DNA of 64,000 nt from positions 186,001-250,000 of the forward strand of contig JAPWGK010000008.1 of the NCBI GenBank assembly GCA_029641185.1. The letters are read 5' to 3'. The stretch comes from Pseudofabraea citricarpa (taxonomy: Eukaryota > Ascomycota > Leotiomycetes > Helotiales > Dermateaceae). The notes below the pieces were generated by a model. That model searched no databases and was not told where the DNA came from. It saw only the letters and a list, made by a program, of their open reading frames with translations. A program made the position numbers and the translations under genes. Each line of letters opens with the position of its first letter. Positions within the stretch are counted from its first letter, which is position 1. Below are positions 13,306 through 25,331 of this stretch, piece after piece.

Positions 13306-14166
13306 TCTCAAGAGATTTTCTATCCAGATAACAGGACCACACTGTATAATACATTAAAACTTGCGAGAAGAAGTGATTATCAATACACCCGTACTGCCAA
13401 GTACAGTAGACTGATCGAGGGGGGGGGGGTTACCTGTAGCCCTACGTAGAATAGCGTGGGGTTGACTGAATGATACACCTTAAGCTGGCAGGCAATATTG
13501 ATGATGATATAGAGGAGGATCGTAAGGAGCCGTGAGGTTATATAGGAGTGGTTATTCACCTAGTCCAGCCAGAAACATGAGAGGTTTTAGTGTATCTGGA
13601 AATACAGAACCTGGCATTTTAGTTCATATTTTCCAACATATACAACAATAAATGCTTTTGAGACCCATCTGCACCCTTCCCCCCCAAATATCCGCATAAA
13701 ACAGACCATATTGAACACCACATCTAGTTGTGGGGCTTTGAAAGCCACAACAGCTCAACCGAACAGAGTATCTGAACTAAAGAAAAACACAAGGTTAGGC
13801 GAGCAACCCCATGCACGCCTCATAGCAACAATCAAATAACAGCAATTCTTTCCTTTCAGCTTGAATAGAACTCCAATCACAATGGTCAATCTTCAAGATT
13901 CAAAACAAATCTCAGCAGCGCCAAAATCTCACTGCGTATGTTGTGGCGGGCCAACAATCACACCGGCAAGCCTTCGCTTATGCCCCACCCAGGAACATGA
14001 TCAGATTTCTGCCGTGCCACATAAGTACATATGCATGCCTTTTTCTAGGCATATAAATTCTCCAGAAGCGCAGCCTGGCCAGAAGGTCGGGTGCGCAGTT
14101 GAGAATTCTCGACTCGGCTTTTTGTTACCCATAGCTCGTCATTATAATACCACTGAAAAAGAAACC
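13306..14166. other. Intergenic, contains an 11-G run
   Basis: About 860 bp. It holds a homopolymer of 11 G at 13419-13429 and, towards the right, the A/C-rich leader of the glutathione transferase. The open frame 13861-14208 overlaps the first GST exon in frame and could be an N-terminal extension from the ATG at 13882, but the extra residues (Cys-rich, CVCCGG) do not belong to the GST fold, so I treat it as 5' UTR. Confidence 0.4.
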
Positions 14167-15173
14167 ATGAGTGCGAATCGCGGTGCCAAGATCGCCTTAA
14201 GCTGGTGAGTGATTTATCTATTCAACCCCAATCCAAACTTCAAGAAACAAGCCACATAGAGCATTCCTCGTTGACATCCATCCTCCTCCTCCATAAAGGC
14301 TCGAGAACTCACGAGCCCAACGGATCGCCTGGCTGCTAGAAGAGCTCAACCTAGACTACACGCTGCAAGCGTACAAGCGGATCGACAAACGAGCACCACC
14401 CGGACTGAAAGATGTGCACCCGCTCGGGAAATCGCCTATCCTGACAATCACATATCCAGGTGCAGCAGGAGAGCCGCGAGTCGTGGCGGAATCGGCTGCG
14501 ATTATAGAGCACGTCGTTGAGAATTTCCATGGGGAGAGGTTAGTCCCGCGGCGGTTCGAGGCGGGGGGAGCAAAGGGAGAGGGAAATGGTCTGGGGTTTG
14601 CGAGAGAGACGGAGCAGTGGCAGAGGTATCGGTTTTTCATGCACTATGCAGAGGGCAGTCTGATGCCGCTTTTGGCGACGCAGATTCTTATGGATGGTTC
14701 GACTTGTCCTTTCTTTTTATTTTCCTCCCTTGCTTTTACCTCCCGCACTATATTATCTCTCCACTCGCCGTGGACCGTGGTTAACCAAAGAAACCCACTA
14801 ACCCTGTTTTTTCTTCTCCTCTCTAGCCGTAAAAGACGCACCGGTCCCCTTCTTCATCAAGCCGGTAACGAAGCTCATCGCAAGCAAAGTGTCGAACGAG
14901 TACCTGGAAGGGAACTACAAGACGCATTTCGGATTCCTCGAAGCCCAGCTCGCCTCGTCACCGGACGCGGGCGAGTTTCTCTGCGGGAAAGATCTGACGG
15001 CCGCCGATATCCTCATGAGCTTTCCCGTACTGGCGGCCTTTGAGATTGCAGTCAGCAAGGAGGCGTATCCGAGACTTGCTGCGTATGCGGGACGCTTGCA
15101 GGCCGTGGAGGGGTATAAGAGAGCTGTTAGGAGGGTCGAGGATGAGGAGGGTGTGCCGTATAAGTTGCTGTGA
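14167..15173 (+). CDS. Glutathione S-transferase (Gtt1-like)
   Basis: Conjugates glutathione to electrophiles in the cytosol; family role is detoxification or oxidative-stress defence. Three exons: 14167-14204, 14299-14696, 14827-15173, all phases close, giving 260 residues, usual for the yeast Gtt1 type. The thioredoxin-like N domain reads KIALSWLENSRAQRIAWLLE with the expected beta-helix pattern, then GKSPILTI and EPRVVAESAAIIEHV (the glutathione-binding Glu-Ser equivalent is ESAAI). The helical C domain carries the capping-box motif DLTAADILMSFPV. Intron 1 starts GTGAGT; intron 2 has a weaker donor, GTTCGA, and ends CTCTCTAG. The flanking genes are an ankyrin protein and an FAD monooxygenase; a GST here is compatible with a detoxification or metabolite locus but also with a housekeeping role. 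Confidence 0.9.
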
Positions 15174-15822
15174 GTAGTGGAAGGGAGGTGGGTTGTCTGC
15201 CTGCTCTTTCGCTGTAACTTAGTGAGTTATAGTTGTAGATGTACGAAAAGAGATTTCTGTATATACCTATAGAGAAAGGACACAATTCCACTTAAACTCT
15301 TGGCATGTTGGATCTTCAAATCCGCTTCAACCTTGGTATCAAATTCTTGTTTTGTATAACAGGTTTCGTTGCAATGAAAGGATTAGGGAACTCGAAATAC
15401 GTATTTTGTTTTCTAGAAGGCGAGAAGATGGCGGTGAGCTATGATAGTAGCAATCTCTAGTTATTTGTATACTACTTAATACAAACGTCGGTAGGCTAGA
15501 AGGATCATCTTGTCACGAAATCGAACTTCCGGAGATTTGAATATCTGTTTTTTGTAATTAATGCGGCCGAGGAAGCCCAATAGTATAAAGTGAAGTCAAA
15601 ACAGAAAGGACAGAGGAGAGTCATGACACTAAACTTTTCAAGAGATACCTAGACGCAGATTTTAGACTTGAAAATACTTACTAAAAGAAATAGGATATCC
15701 GGAGCGAGTTCTCGGGCACGCTCATCTTGACTTATGAAAAATTGATATTTCTAGCAAAATGTGTGCGTCACTTAATATGAGAACAATAGCTAAACTCGAA
15801 AAAGTGAAACATAGTAACCGAG
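15174..15822. other. Intergenic between convergent genes
   Basis: About 650 bp between the GST stop and the stop of the oppositely oriented monooxygenase; presumably both 3' UTRs. AT-rich, no coding signal. Confidence 0.4.
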
Positions 15823-17467
15823 CTAAGGATAGACGCCTTCTCCGGGTTTCTCCTGGAAGAAATTCACAGGTAATTCCCAACCTGGAAAGTTTTCGGAACT
15901 CCCTTTTGTTGTGTCCTTCACAACATCATATCCAAAGTTGTACATGAAGAAATCTTCTTGTGTTTCTATGATAAAATAAGTCGATGGATTTCAAAAAAGG
16001 TAAGACTTTTTCACTTACTCGGTACTTTGTCTGCGTCGATAAGCTTGGCAGCTTCGACGTGGATCTTCTCGGGTTCATCTTGGCCAGCATTGCTAAATAC
16101 TTGCATGACACTTGCTCGCTTGATACGCAGTTTCTCCCAGAGTTCTATCCGGGAGAGAATCTCGTCAGCTGGGCAGCCTGATAAAGCCATGCCTAAAGCA
16201 ACACCATCTTCAATTGCTTGAGCGCCACCCTGTCCTTGGTCTATATGGGCATTAGCAGTCATATCTAGTCATGGGATATTTTGAAACATACGTGGAAGCA
16301 TAGGGTGAGCGGCATCACCAATCAGTACCAATTTTTGTTTGTGCCACGTGGGAATTGGCGCTCGATAAAGCAGGGGCCATTGCTTTACCTCCTTTGCTTT
16401 CCTGTACCCATCAGTATCTTTCAGAAAGGTGGCAGTTGTGATCTCTTACTTCAGGACGGCTAAAACGCTTGGATGAAAGTCTTCATAACGCTTCAGTAAT
16501 GTCTCCTGGTCAACTGGTGTATGCCAATCTAAAATAATTAGCCTTGGCCCAGCCACAGGACGGATGATGAAAGTGAATCTTGTTACCTTCGTGAGAAACA
16601 TTTTCATCACTGTGGAAAATGGCCACAAAGTTGTGCACTTCGTTACTATTTTGTAATTAGTATTCGATCAACTTCAATGCAGGCAAGATCAGCCCCCAGC
16701 CTTACTTTCTGCATGGATACCAAACGAGACGATGACCATCCCCAACAAAGAACTTCATAGCCCCGTCGTCATTCTCGGTGAACTGCACTGTCTCTGGATC
16801 TGCGGCGATCTCGCTTGTTGGTATCAAGAATCGATATGCAAAATTGTAGTGAGTGGTCGGAATCGCCGGATTTGGGTAGCCCAGAACTGCTTCTACAGCA
16901 CCAGAATGAATCCCATCGGCAGCAATCACCAGATCACCAGTGACCACCTTGCCGTCTGGCAAAAAGACCGATCCAGCCTCGGGGTCCTACCGAATGATCA
17001 GCAACGGATGCAGCAATAGAGGTGCTGCTCAGCAGACGTACGTAGCCCTGGACCCCAGATTTGAGATGGATCTTTGCAGGTCGCCCTTCACCGTTGGGAT
17101 CGGTTGCCAATCGCTTGAGTTCTTCGTGCAGATCAACACGATGAGCAAAGTACCACGGAGCACCAAATTTTGACGTGATGTAAGACTCGTCGCTCTCGGC
17201 GAACTTCTCCAGAGTGGTGCCTTTTGCCCTGTAGCTGCGTTTGACGTTTACGAACCGTGCTTTGACAGGATCGAGTCCCCAGGCCAGAAGGCCACGCGAT
17301 GCATTCGGACACACGTGGATTGCAGCACCGAATTCGTTGTTTAGGGCTGATCGCTCGTAGATGTTCACATTATGGCCTGCACGACGACACGCAATGGCGG
17401 CTGCAAGGCCTGCAATGCCTGCACCGACGATTACGATTTCCAGAGGCTTGGGGTCTGCAGAGGGCAT
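15823..17467 (-). CDS. FAD-dependent monooxygenase (salicylate hydroxylase-like)
   Basis: Group A flavin monooxygenase: uses NAD(P)H and O2 to hydroxylate an aromatic or similar ring. Seven exons on the minus strand: 17467-17042, 16986-16706, 16645-16587, 16528-16450, 16401-16292, 16240-16019, 15965-15823; every junction closes in phase and yields 439 residues, the normal length. All three family fingerprints are present: [10 protein letters not shown] near the N terminus (ADP-binding GxGxxG), [12 protein letters not shown] (DG motif) and, across the fifth intron, [22 protein letters not shown] split by splicing (FAD ribityl/GD motif). No signal peptide or membrane anchor. It is divergently transcribed from the MFS pump starting at 18813, a common arrangement for catabolic or metabolite clusters. 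The substrate cannot be read from sequence; annotation as salicylate hydroxylase is a family label only. Confidence 0.92.
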
Positions 17468-18812
17468 GATGGAGGTAGATGGATGGCGCTGATCCTATTA
17501 GTCAAAAATGGTAGAAGGTCTTCTGTCGAAGTACAGCTCATCAACGCTCAGAGCTTCCAGCAGTCGGAATCGCAGCTTGGCCCCTACACTTTGTTGCGCA
17601 GCACTCACTCAGTAATATTGTGAGAGCCACTTACAAACACACAGCTGGGTGTGCTCAACACCCCTGCCTTCTGCACAAGACACCAATTTTGTCATAGATC
17701 GCCGAGACTAATGGCTGAAGGACACCCACGAACCATGGCCTGCTCTGTTCTAAGCCTGGGGCATGTGTACGTCTTGCTGTAGCCCAAAGAGTGGTTGCTA
17801 GCCGCAGGAGGTGTCCAGGACCAATAATGCCAGAGAATAGCCATTGTTGAACCCTGGCTGGGCGTGCAGAGTGCATCGTACGATAAGAGTTGTGTTATTG
17901 CTTAGCGACAGGAGGAGAGGACAAGAGAGAGGATGAAGATGCCGGGGCACACCTCGTCCTCGTTCGCGTCCAGACAAGGTTGGCGACGCGAGCTCTTAAA
18001 AGTGCCCTATCCCGTACACGGTTAGTCTTCCGGCCCGGCGCGATCTCTCCGGGCTGGCTTGAGCGCGAGCAACGAAGGACACAGACTCGAGACTTTTCCT
18101 TCCATCACATCTCACGATGCAATCTTCACAACACAACTCTACTCTGTCGCCATGGACTTTCGATATCGCATTCAACCAGCTGCCTCATGCGAACTCGCGG
18201 CATGCTGCTACACTGCCGTACGCAATGCATCGCCCTGGGAATATGCACTAGATTCAGCGGTGCTCCCACCCCTGGCCCTCTGCCAGACAAGCCCCGCCGC
18301 AATGCTTTGCAGGGGCGCAACTGATCCCCGTCGTTTAGTCCAACGTCTCCCCAGAGCATCGAGTGCTCGCTGCCAAGAATCGAACGTGTGGACGGCCGAT
18401 GCCATCGCAGCCATCAGAGACTGACGGGGTCGGCTCTCGATTGCCTCTTTGATCGTTGCTGGGTACCTTGACCAAGGGTACTGACTTACACCTCAAACAC
18501 TATCAAGCCAATATCTTGTTATTCCCTTTCTCGAGGCCATCCTACCCCATGAATCCGAACTATGGGCCCGAATCTTGTCTGGCTTGGGACGACAGAAATT
18601 TCCAATATCGCGGACCAGGGATAATTGCCTCTGCAATTTACCTTTCTCGTGCGACTACCGGCATCTGCAATATCATTTAGCGTGTTAATGCTCTTCAAGT
18701 AGGCTCCTGCTTCCTGGTTGTCCTTTGTAAGTAAATACGACATTTCTCTTTTCACCCGGCCGGGTCTGACTTTCATTGACTTTCATTACTTTCTCTCCTC
18801 CCGCAATTCAAC
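17468..18812. promoter_or_regulatory. Divergent promoter region, FAD monooxygenase / MFS pump
   Basis: 1345 bp separating two head-to-head start codons. Open frames at 17890-18424 overlap in several frames on both strands, have no recognisable protein and are best seen as GC-rich chance frames. If the two genes are co-regulated, shared operators should lie here; I do not recognise a specific binding site. Confidence 0.4.
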
Positions 18813-20818
18813 ATGGAGAAAGACGCAGCAGCAACCAACGTGGTCGAAACTCCCCATGACTTGAGCACGACGGCTGTAGATCCTGTCAAGACTCCACAGT
18901 CTTCACAAGGCCAGCAGCCTTTGAAAGCAACAGAAAGTAGCATCGAAGACGACTCGGAAAAGCCGCAGCCAACTGGTCCAAGCAGCACCCACGATGATCT
19001 CGAGCTTGTTCCACATCTTCATGCGAAAACCTACCTCACTGTCTTTACCGTCTGTTTGATTTACTTTGCTCAACTTATCAACGTTGTGGGTGCAGGAGCA
19101 GTAAGTATTCGAGGTCGTAAAGATTGAGCGAGCATTAATCCTGTGATAGCGAACACAAGACATCGCCAAAGTCGTTGGTGGCTCGACCAACAGTGTATGG
19201 ATCACGTCTGCAATCGCCATTGGTACTGTGGTTCTCAGTCCTCCGGTTTCTCAGGCTGCCGATTATTGGGGTCGAAGATGGTTTCTGATTGTTTTGACGG
19301 GTTGTGGTGCTATCGGCTGCATTGTTGTCGCGCGTGCTAATAGCATGAATATGGCCATCGCTGGTGAAGTTGTTGCTGGCTTCTCCTATGGAGCACAACC
19401 ACTGCTTCATGCAGTTGCTTCCGAAGTCCTGCCTCGTAAACAAAGACCATTTGCCCAAGCAGCTGTCAATGTATCTGCAGCCCTGGGTGGCTTGACAGCA
19501 CTCCTAGTTGGTGGTGCAATGACTCGAAACTCGAACCCAGCAGGATTCCGCAATTATTGGTACTTTGCCACTGCATTATATGTAGTTGCGACGGCCCTCT
19601 GCTTCGTCCTTTACACGCCACCACCACAGAAGTCACAGCTAGAATTCACAAACGGGGAGAAGCTACGCAAGTTGGATTGGATCGGTTACTTCCTACTCGC
19701 TTCAGGATTAGTTTTGTTCTGCGTTGGACTCTCCTGGTCGCAGAACCCCTATCCATGGACTGACGCTCATGTTCTTGCACCATTTTTGGTTGGTGTAGCC
19801 TTGATTTTTGGACTCATCTTTTATGAATGGAAGATCAAGACGGATGGCATGTTCCACCACGGATTGTTCCGTAATGGACGCAACTTTCCAATCGCGCTTT
19901 TGTGCGTTTTCGTGGAAGGTCTCGTCTTCTTCGCGGCAAACAATTACTTTGCCTTTGAGGTCGGAGTGCTTTTTGAAACCGATGCTCTGCGAACTGGCCT
20001 TCGTTATGGCATTACCATGATTACATATGCAGTATTCTCTGTCGCTGCCGGCATTTACTGCTCGAGCACTAAGACTGTCCGCTTGCCTTCAGTGGTTGCT
20101 TTCGTTTCTATGATCATATTCTTCATCTGCATGGCTACAGCTACACCGGCTACTTCACAGCCTGTTTGGGGTTACGCAGTCTTCTTAGGTGTTGGTCTTG
20201 GTATATGTCTTTGCACATTAGTTACTGTGGCCCAGCTCAGCACTCCACCAGAGCTCATTGCCACCACAAGTGGATTGATGATCGGTATGAGGTCTCTCGG
20301 AGGCTCCATTGGTCTTGCCATTTGTGAGTATAACTTTTCCATGCATTGCAACGACTTGTACGTTCGGAGCTGACTGAAATTACAGACAACGCCATCTTTG
20401 TTGAGAAGTTAACAGCAAATATGGGAACCAAAATCGCCGGTGCTGTTTTGCCTCTTGGTCTCCCAGCAACATCTCTTCCAGAGTTTATTGGCGATCTTGC
20501 TGCAAGCAATACTACAGCTCTGCCAACTATTGAAGGCGTCACGCCGGAGATAATCGGTGCTGGTGTGCATGGCTTGTTTGTGGCATACAGCATCGCATTC
20601 CGCTTTGTCTGGGTTGCAGCAGGATGTTTCACAGTCGTGGCCGCAGTTGGTAAGTTTCAGGAATTGTCATCCATCCATCATCCAAGAAATGACTAATGCC
20701 TCGTCTAGCTGCCCTCTTCCTCATCGATCCCGCTAAGGAGTTCAACCTGCGCATCGATGCTCCAGCCGAGAAGGAGGAGGATATCTTCGAGAGACCTGCC
20801 TCTCGCGATGTTGTTTGA
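18813..20818 (+). CDS. MFS efflux transporter, TRI12 type
   Basis: Plasma-membrane drug/H+ antiporter or siderophore-type transporter of the fungal TRI12 branch (14 helices in the family). Four exons: 18813-19100, 19150-20323, 20386-20649, 20709-20818, phases all close, 611 residues. A hydrophilic, acidic/proline-rich N tail of about 70 residues precedes the first helix (YLTVFTVCLIYFAQL). The loop 2-3 motif A is DYWGRRWF. The sixth-half motif around GGSIGLAI|YNAIF is restored only by removing intron 2 (GTGAGT...TTACAG), which supports the model. The C tail EKEEDIFERPASRD is typical of the family. Divergent from the FAD monooxygenase, consistent with export of a toxic compound or product; substrate unknown. 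Confidence 0.92.
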
Positions 20819-23269
20819 ATTTTGCGTCACTTAGAGTTATAGACTAGTACCGTATTGTAATAAATTGTTCTTCCGCTCATACCCCATGCAGCAGGTCTTA
20901 ATGAATCCTATTTCTCGTTTATGATGCTGGTGGAGTGCATGGTGGATCGAACTTGTGCAATGCTACGGCTGGTAACTCAACCGACTCGGAATAATGATTT
21001 GACGAGGAGGGAGTGGATTGAATTAAGCTACCTCACCAGCCTGGGCGTGGGAGGGAACTCAATCACGTAACGATACCACATCACTCCATAAAAACGACTT
21101 TCTCTCAGCTCTAACAAGCAAACATGGTGGAGGTATCCCATTTTTTCTTTCCTGTTTTCTCCCTTCCCGCAAAGAGTACTGGTACAGCACCACTCAAAAA
21201 GCAGCACTGTGCTTGCAGCATCTCAAATGCTCAAACACAAATTACATAAAAACCCCCCCATCTGTACCAAGTTCTGATAGCCGATCTTTCCCGGAACCAC
21301 ACGGTCCCTTCCAGCCTTTCAGGCGGGGGAAAAGCTGGCGAAAGAAGAGAAGAAAGAAAAACGTTCGATCTCAGGGTCCTGGGTCCGTTTGCAGCATCGT
21401 CAGGGTACTGTACTGTATCTAGGGTACATCCAGGGGACCCTGGGGTTGTGTCATCGGAAGATTGATTCAAGCTATTGACCGTGCCTCACGGGGAGGAAGA
21501 CAGGAAGACAGGGTGGCTGGGCAGAGTGAGGAGAGTGAGTGAGTGAGTGGTAAGTGGGGGGCATCGTCGCGGCCCTCTGAACGCCCGAGAGAAGAAGGAA
21601 AGTTTTGTGTGCAGACACTGCAGAGTAGGCGAATCAGAAGACTGGGCAGGAGGTACGTCCGGGGTCGCTTGATCGGTGGTCTGTCCTTTTCTCTTCCCAC
21701 TTCCCACTCATAAGGCGTTGAACCCGCGATCCACTTTCCGCCATCGCACCCTGACCTGGCCCTTGCGGATTAAGCGACCAAGGGTTCGGAGTAGCGTCCC
21801 CGGGATCTCTTCCGTTCCATCGGTTATCAAGATTTTTCTCTCTTCTTGTTTTTTTTGCTTGTAACGCAGTCTTTGGTACGGAGTTTACTTGGCCTGCCAA
21901 AACCCCGCGTGCGTGCAGGTGGGTGAGATGGCTTCAGATTGCCAATCAACAGTGGAGCCGTGGGAGATGCTCAGTGGAGAGAAGCTTGCGAGATTGAGAC
22001 CATGTCTTTCTTTCAGGGTCTCATGCCCTGGCGGTTTCTTGCTGGCTTGTACCTGACGAATATCATTGGCAGCCGCCTGCTCGCTTGGCAATACAGCACA
22101 GTATAGTACTAGTACAGTACGGAGTAAGTGTTCGTCCAGCACGGTTCTATATGCTCGCTTCCGTTATTGCTTCCTTCGCTCGTGCTCGTGCCGACGGCAG
22201 GATATTTGCACCGTTGCAGTCACTTTGTTGGGCATAAATCCGGCGGAGAGACAATTCATAACAGCACCATGGTTCTCCCTTGTCCGTGGCGCAGAGGATT
22301 TCCCATCCCGGATGGAATGGTAACATCGAACACGACCTATTCCCGGAGAAAGCACAGTCGGCCGTCGCAGTCGTCGGGAAGCCGCCAATCATTGGTTCCA
22401 ACTATTGCTTCTCTCCCCAGTTCCAAGTGCCAACTTACAGTTCCCAGGGCGATCCTGGACAGTAGGCTACTTGAAGGCTGAGAGATCGGACTCACGAGTC
22501 GTATCGATCTGTGTTACGGAAAAGAGCTTGTTGGACGATGGAGTTCGATTCGTTGCAAGTCATTTCGACACGGAAATGTCCATTTGAACAAGAGGATTGG
22601 ACTCTGAATATTAAACGGGAAATTGAAAGCCGATGCTGGTGGTTAACACTCATTCCGCTGATTAACCTAAATGGTAACATACATCATAAAATGATTCGTG
22701 TACACTACGTCGAGCAAGCATGGAAACCCATGTATCGCAAACGACTCTCCGTACTGCATGAACGTGGGTAAGTCGAGCTTTCTGGAAACTAATCAAACTG
22801 CAGATGCTGCAAGTGGCCTGATGTAGCCCCTTCGCCCGTTAGATGCTCGGGTCAATACTTGGAAAGCATATCGAGAGCACGCTGGAACCTGGACACTCGA
22901 AACAAATCAGGGGGTTTAAGGGGGCTCGGGAGAACGAGCACTGAAGGGAAAGTAGGTCATCGATCGTGACAGGTCCTGGACAGTTGGTAGCGACGAGACC
23001 CTGAATTGTGATGCTGGTAGTGATATGTATTGGTACGGTAGTACCAGTTGCTATGGCACAGTACCTAGTACCTAGTGCTGTATGTACATGTACCGTACTC
23101 GTACCTGCATCATTTCATACGCTCGCTTGCAATTGAGGAGTAGAAAGTCGAGACTCTTCCTTTTGTTATATCTGGTGGGACCCTTCTCGAAGCGTATGCG
23201 ATCGTCACGAATTTCGACTCAACCCCTCTATACTCTCTCATTGCTGTCGCTACTATCGCCATCGTCATC
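20819..23269. other. 2.45-kb gene-free stretch with simple repeats
   Basis: No supported gene. Many short open frames overlap in opposite strands (21200-22800), typical of GC-balanced noncoding DNA. Visible simple structure: a GAGT tetranucleotide run at about 21534-21548, GTACT/GTAC-rich motifs at 22106-22125 and a dense GTAC-containing block at 23031-23106. A long regulatory region or an unrecognised noncoding transcript is possible. Confidence 0.4.
23031..23106. repeat. GTAC-rich palindromic block
   Basis: Within 76 bp the tetramer GTAC occurs repeatedly, including the perfect inverted repeat TGGTAC-GGTA-GTACCA (23031-23046) and the direct repeat AGTACCTAGTACCTAGT. It lies about 165-240 bp upstream of the receptor start codon, so it is a candidate upstream element. 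Similar GTAC clusters occur at 22106-22125 and 24951-24966. Confidence 0.6.
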
Positions 23270-24711
23270 ATGGTCGCTGCTCCCGCTGTGCCGGTCATCG
23301 TGACGAGTTTAACCTTTACATCAATTGCAGCTATAATCGTTCTTTCGCGACTGTATACACGGGTCGTCATTCTCAAGAATGCTGGAGCCGATGACTATCT
23401 CATGGTGGTTGCGCTGGTAAGCTATATCTCTTAGGCAGCAATAGTGCAGCATAAGAATTGAAAGTTAATGTACTGACACCTTCTAGGCCGCTTCCATTGG
23501 GTTCCTGATTGTCGTCATGTTTCGTAGGTTTTCTTGTCTCGTTGGTGCTGAAGCTTAAAAAAAACTGACTTTCTGCAACAGAAATCAGGTATGGATTGGG
23601 AGAGCACTTTGCGGATATTCCTCCAGCTCACATCCCCAAATTCTTACAAGTAAGCCAATGCCAGCTTCAGAGTCGATGGGGGCAATCTTACTAATTAAAC
23701 CTCCTCAAAAAGTGTTTATGGGCAACAATTCCAGTATACAACCTAGCACTCGTCATGTGCAAGCTCTCTATCATATGCCAATACATGCGCATCTTCACGG
23801 CGCCTAACGTCGCCAAACTGTGCAAGATCATGATCGGGATACTGATTGTGTACGGCTGCTGGACAGTTATTGGATCAACATTTATGTGCATCCCCGTGGC
23901 ATTTTTCTGGAACACGGAAATCAAGGGTGGGCGGTGCATGAATAAGCTCGCGTTCTGGTTTTCCAACGCGGCTCTGAATATCACGACTGATATCATGATC
24001 TTTGCTATTCCTGTACCGCTGTTAAGGCAGTTGCAGTTGCCCAAGAAGCAGAAGATTGGTCTTATGTTCGTTTTTGCTTTTGGTGCTTTGTAAGTTCTCG
24101 ATCTCGGGTGACATATTGCAAGTAGAGTGAAGAGGTGTGGCTAACCAGTTTCTTGTCCAGCGTTTGTGTTACAAGTATCATCCGTCTTAAATCGTTATAT
24201 GAGATTTCCGTCTCTGTTGATACATCAGGTAAGCATAGGTCATCTTGAGCCCTGACATACGGAAAGCTGACACCTACTCCCAGTCGACGGAGTCAACACA
24301 GCCATCTGGTCCGGAATTGAGATCAACGTCGCAATCGGGTGCGCCTCGCTGCCAGCCATCAAGCCACTGATCGGCAAAGTCTTCCCACGGCTCCTCTCGA
24401 ACGGCAGCTCGAAGAATCGCTCGAATATGTATCCTTTGTCAGGCAACGGCGGAGGAAGCCACCACATGGATACACTGCGTAGCAAGGGCATGCCCGAACC
24501 CCAACTCAACCACCAGAAACAACGTTCTCGGTCAGAGCAGGACCATAATACGTCGGATTTCAAAGTTACGGTTCAGCAGACGGTGTATCAGCAGAGCGAC
24601 GATATCAACCGCAGTAATAGCCGTGAGGGCAGCGAGCGCAGCTTGGTCGATTGGAAAGCAGAGGTTTATTGCGAGGAGCCGCGCGCGAAGTTGCCGCATG
24701 ATCATGTGTAG
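23270..24711 (+). CDS. PTH11-like integral membrane protein (fungal rhodopsin-fold domain)
   Basis: Seven-helix membrane protein of the fungal rhodopsin-like family related to the receptor PTH11, without a CFEM domain. Six exons: 23270-23416, 23487-23523, 23582-23649, 23713-24089, 24161-24228, 24284-24711; phases close, 374 residues. Family landmarks: ARLYTRxxI-like SRLYTRVVI after helix 1, GADDYLMVVAL, RYGLGEHFADIP, LALVMCKLSIICQYMRIF, CMNKLAFWFSNAALNITTD (split here), IPVPLLRQLQLPKKQKIGL and AIWSGIEINVAIGCASLPAI. The cytoplasmic C tail of about 110 residues is Ser/Asn/Gln-rich. Members are proposed nutrient, pH or surface sensors; no ligand can be inferred. The splice acceptor before exon 4 is AAAAAG, atypical but demanded by the conserved LQ|CLW junction. 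Confidence 0.88.
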
Positions 24712-25331
24712 ATGACTGAAATGAGTTGGCTTGTTGGGATTTCTGGAGTTGTGTTCTTGGATGTTGTAATAAAAAAGATATACTATTATTATGAATCGGC
24801 TTTCCTTTGTAGATGGCATGTTCTGGGCGATTGGGGAGTATTTTGGGGTGGGAAATGTATGTTGTACCACCGGAGTCTACGTCAGGTAGCCACTTAGGCG
24901 CACGTGAACTAGTTCTACGCGGATTTTACTTAGTTCAGCACAAAGTTTTACCTAGTACCTACCTAAGTATTCAGCCATCTACAATGTTTTCTTCCACCTG
25001 GACATTCCTATAATGACCCACCTCAAGCACAACTTACGCCACTGCTCGTCTCGCCAGAACCAGAAATCGTCAACCCTCCTCAAACGAGGCAGCAGAAAAG
25101 ACGCCTTCGAAAATCTTTAATCTCTCATCTTTGCCAGCCAGGACTCAACCCCAGGTAGTATCCAAGTGAAGGTGAGCTACTCCGAGCTTCATAAAACCTG
25201 GTTCTAGCTGCAATATAGCAAGTGGTTATATCCTGAATTCCTTTCCTAACTTTTCTAGGTTACCCTCGCATTTCTAATCCATTCTCTCTGATAACGACCA
25301 ATCTTCCAACACACGATACCCTTACATCATA
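24712..25331. other. Intergenic
   Basis: About 620 bp: 3' UTR of the receptor, then the leader of a small putative gene. Contains CCTAGTACCTACCTAAG near 24951-24968 (GTAC/TACCTA motif). No coding signal. Confidence 0.35.

Noticed and set aside
13882..14166. N-terminal extension of the GST from an upstream in-frame ATG
   Set aside because: Extra residues are Cys/Pro-rich and outside the GST fold; the ATG at 14167 gives the normal family length.
17890..18424. Overlapping frames of 120-144 codons on both strands
   Set aside because: No domain, no splice support, several frames open at once; typical of GC-rich noncoding DNA.
1..20818. A complete epipolythiodioxopiperazine-type cluster
   Set aside because: Only NRPS, GST, oxygenase and MFS genes are seen; the hallmark thioredoxin reductase, P450, methyltransferase and dipeptidase genes are absent from the window, and the GST is the general Gtt1 type.
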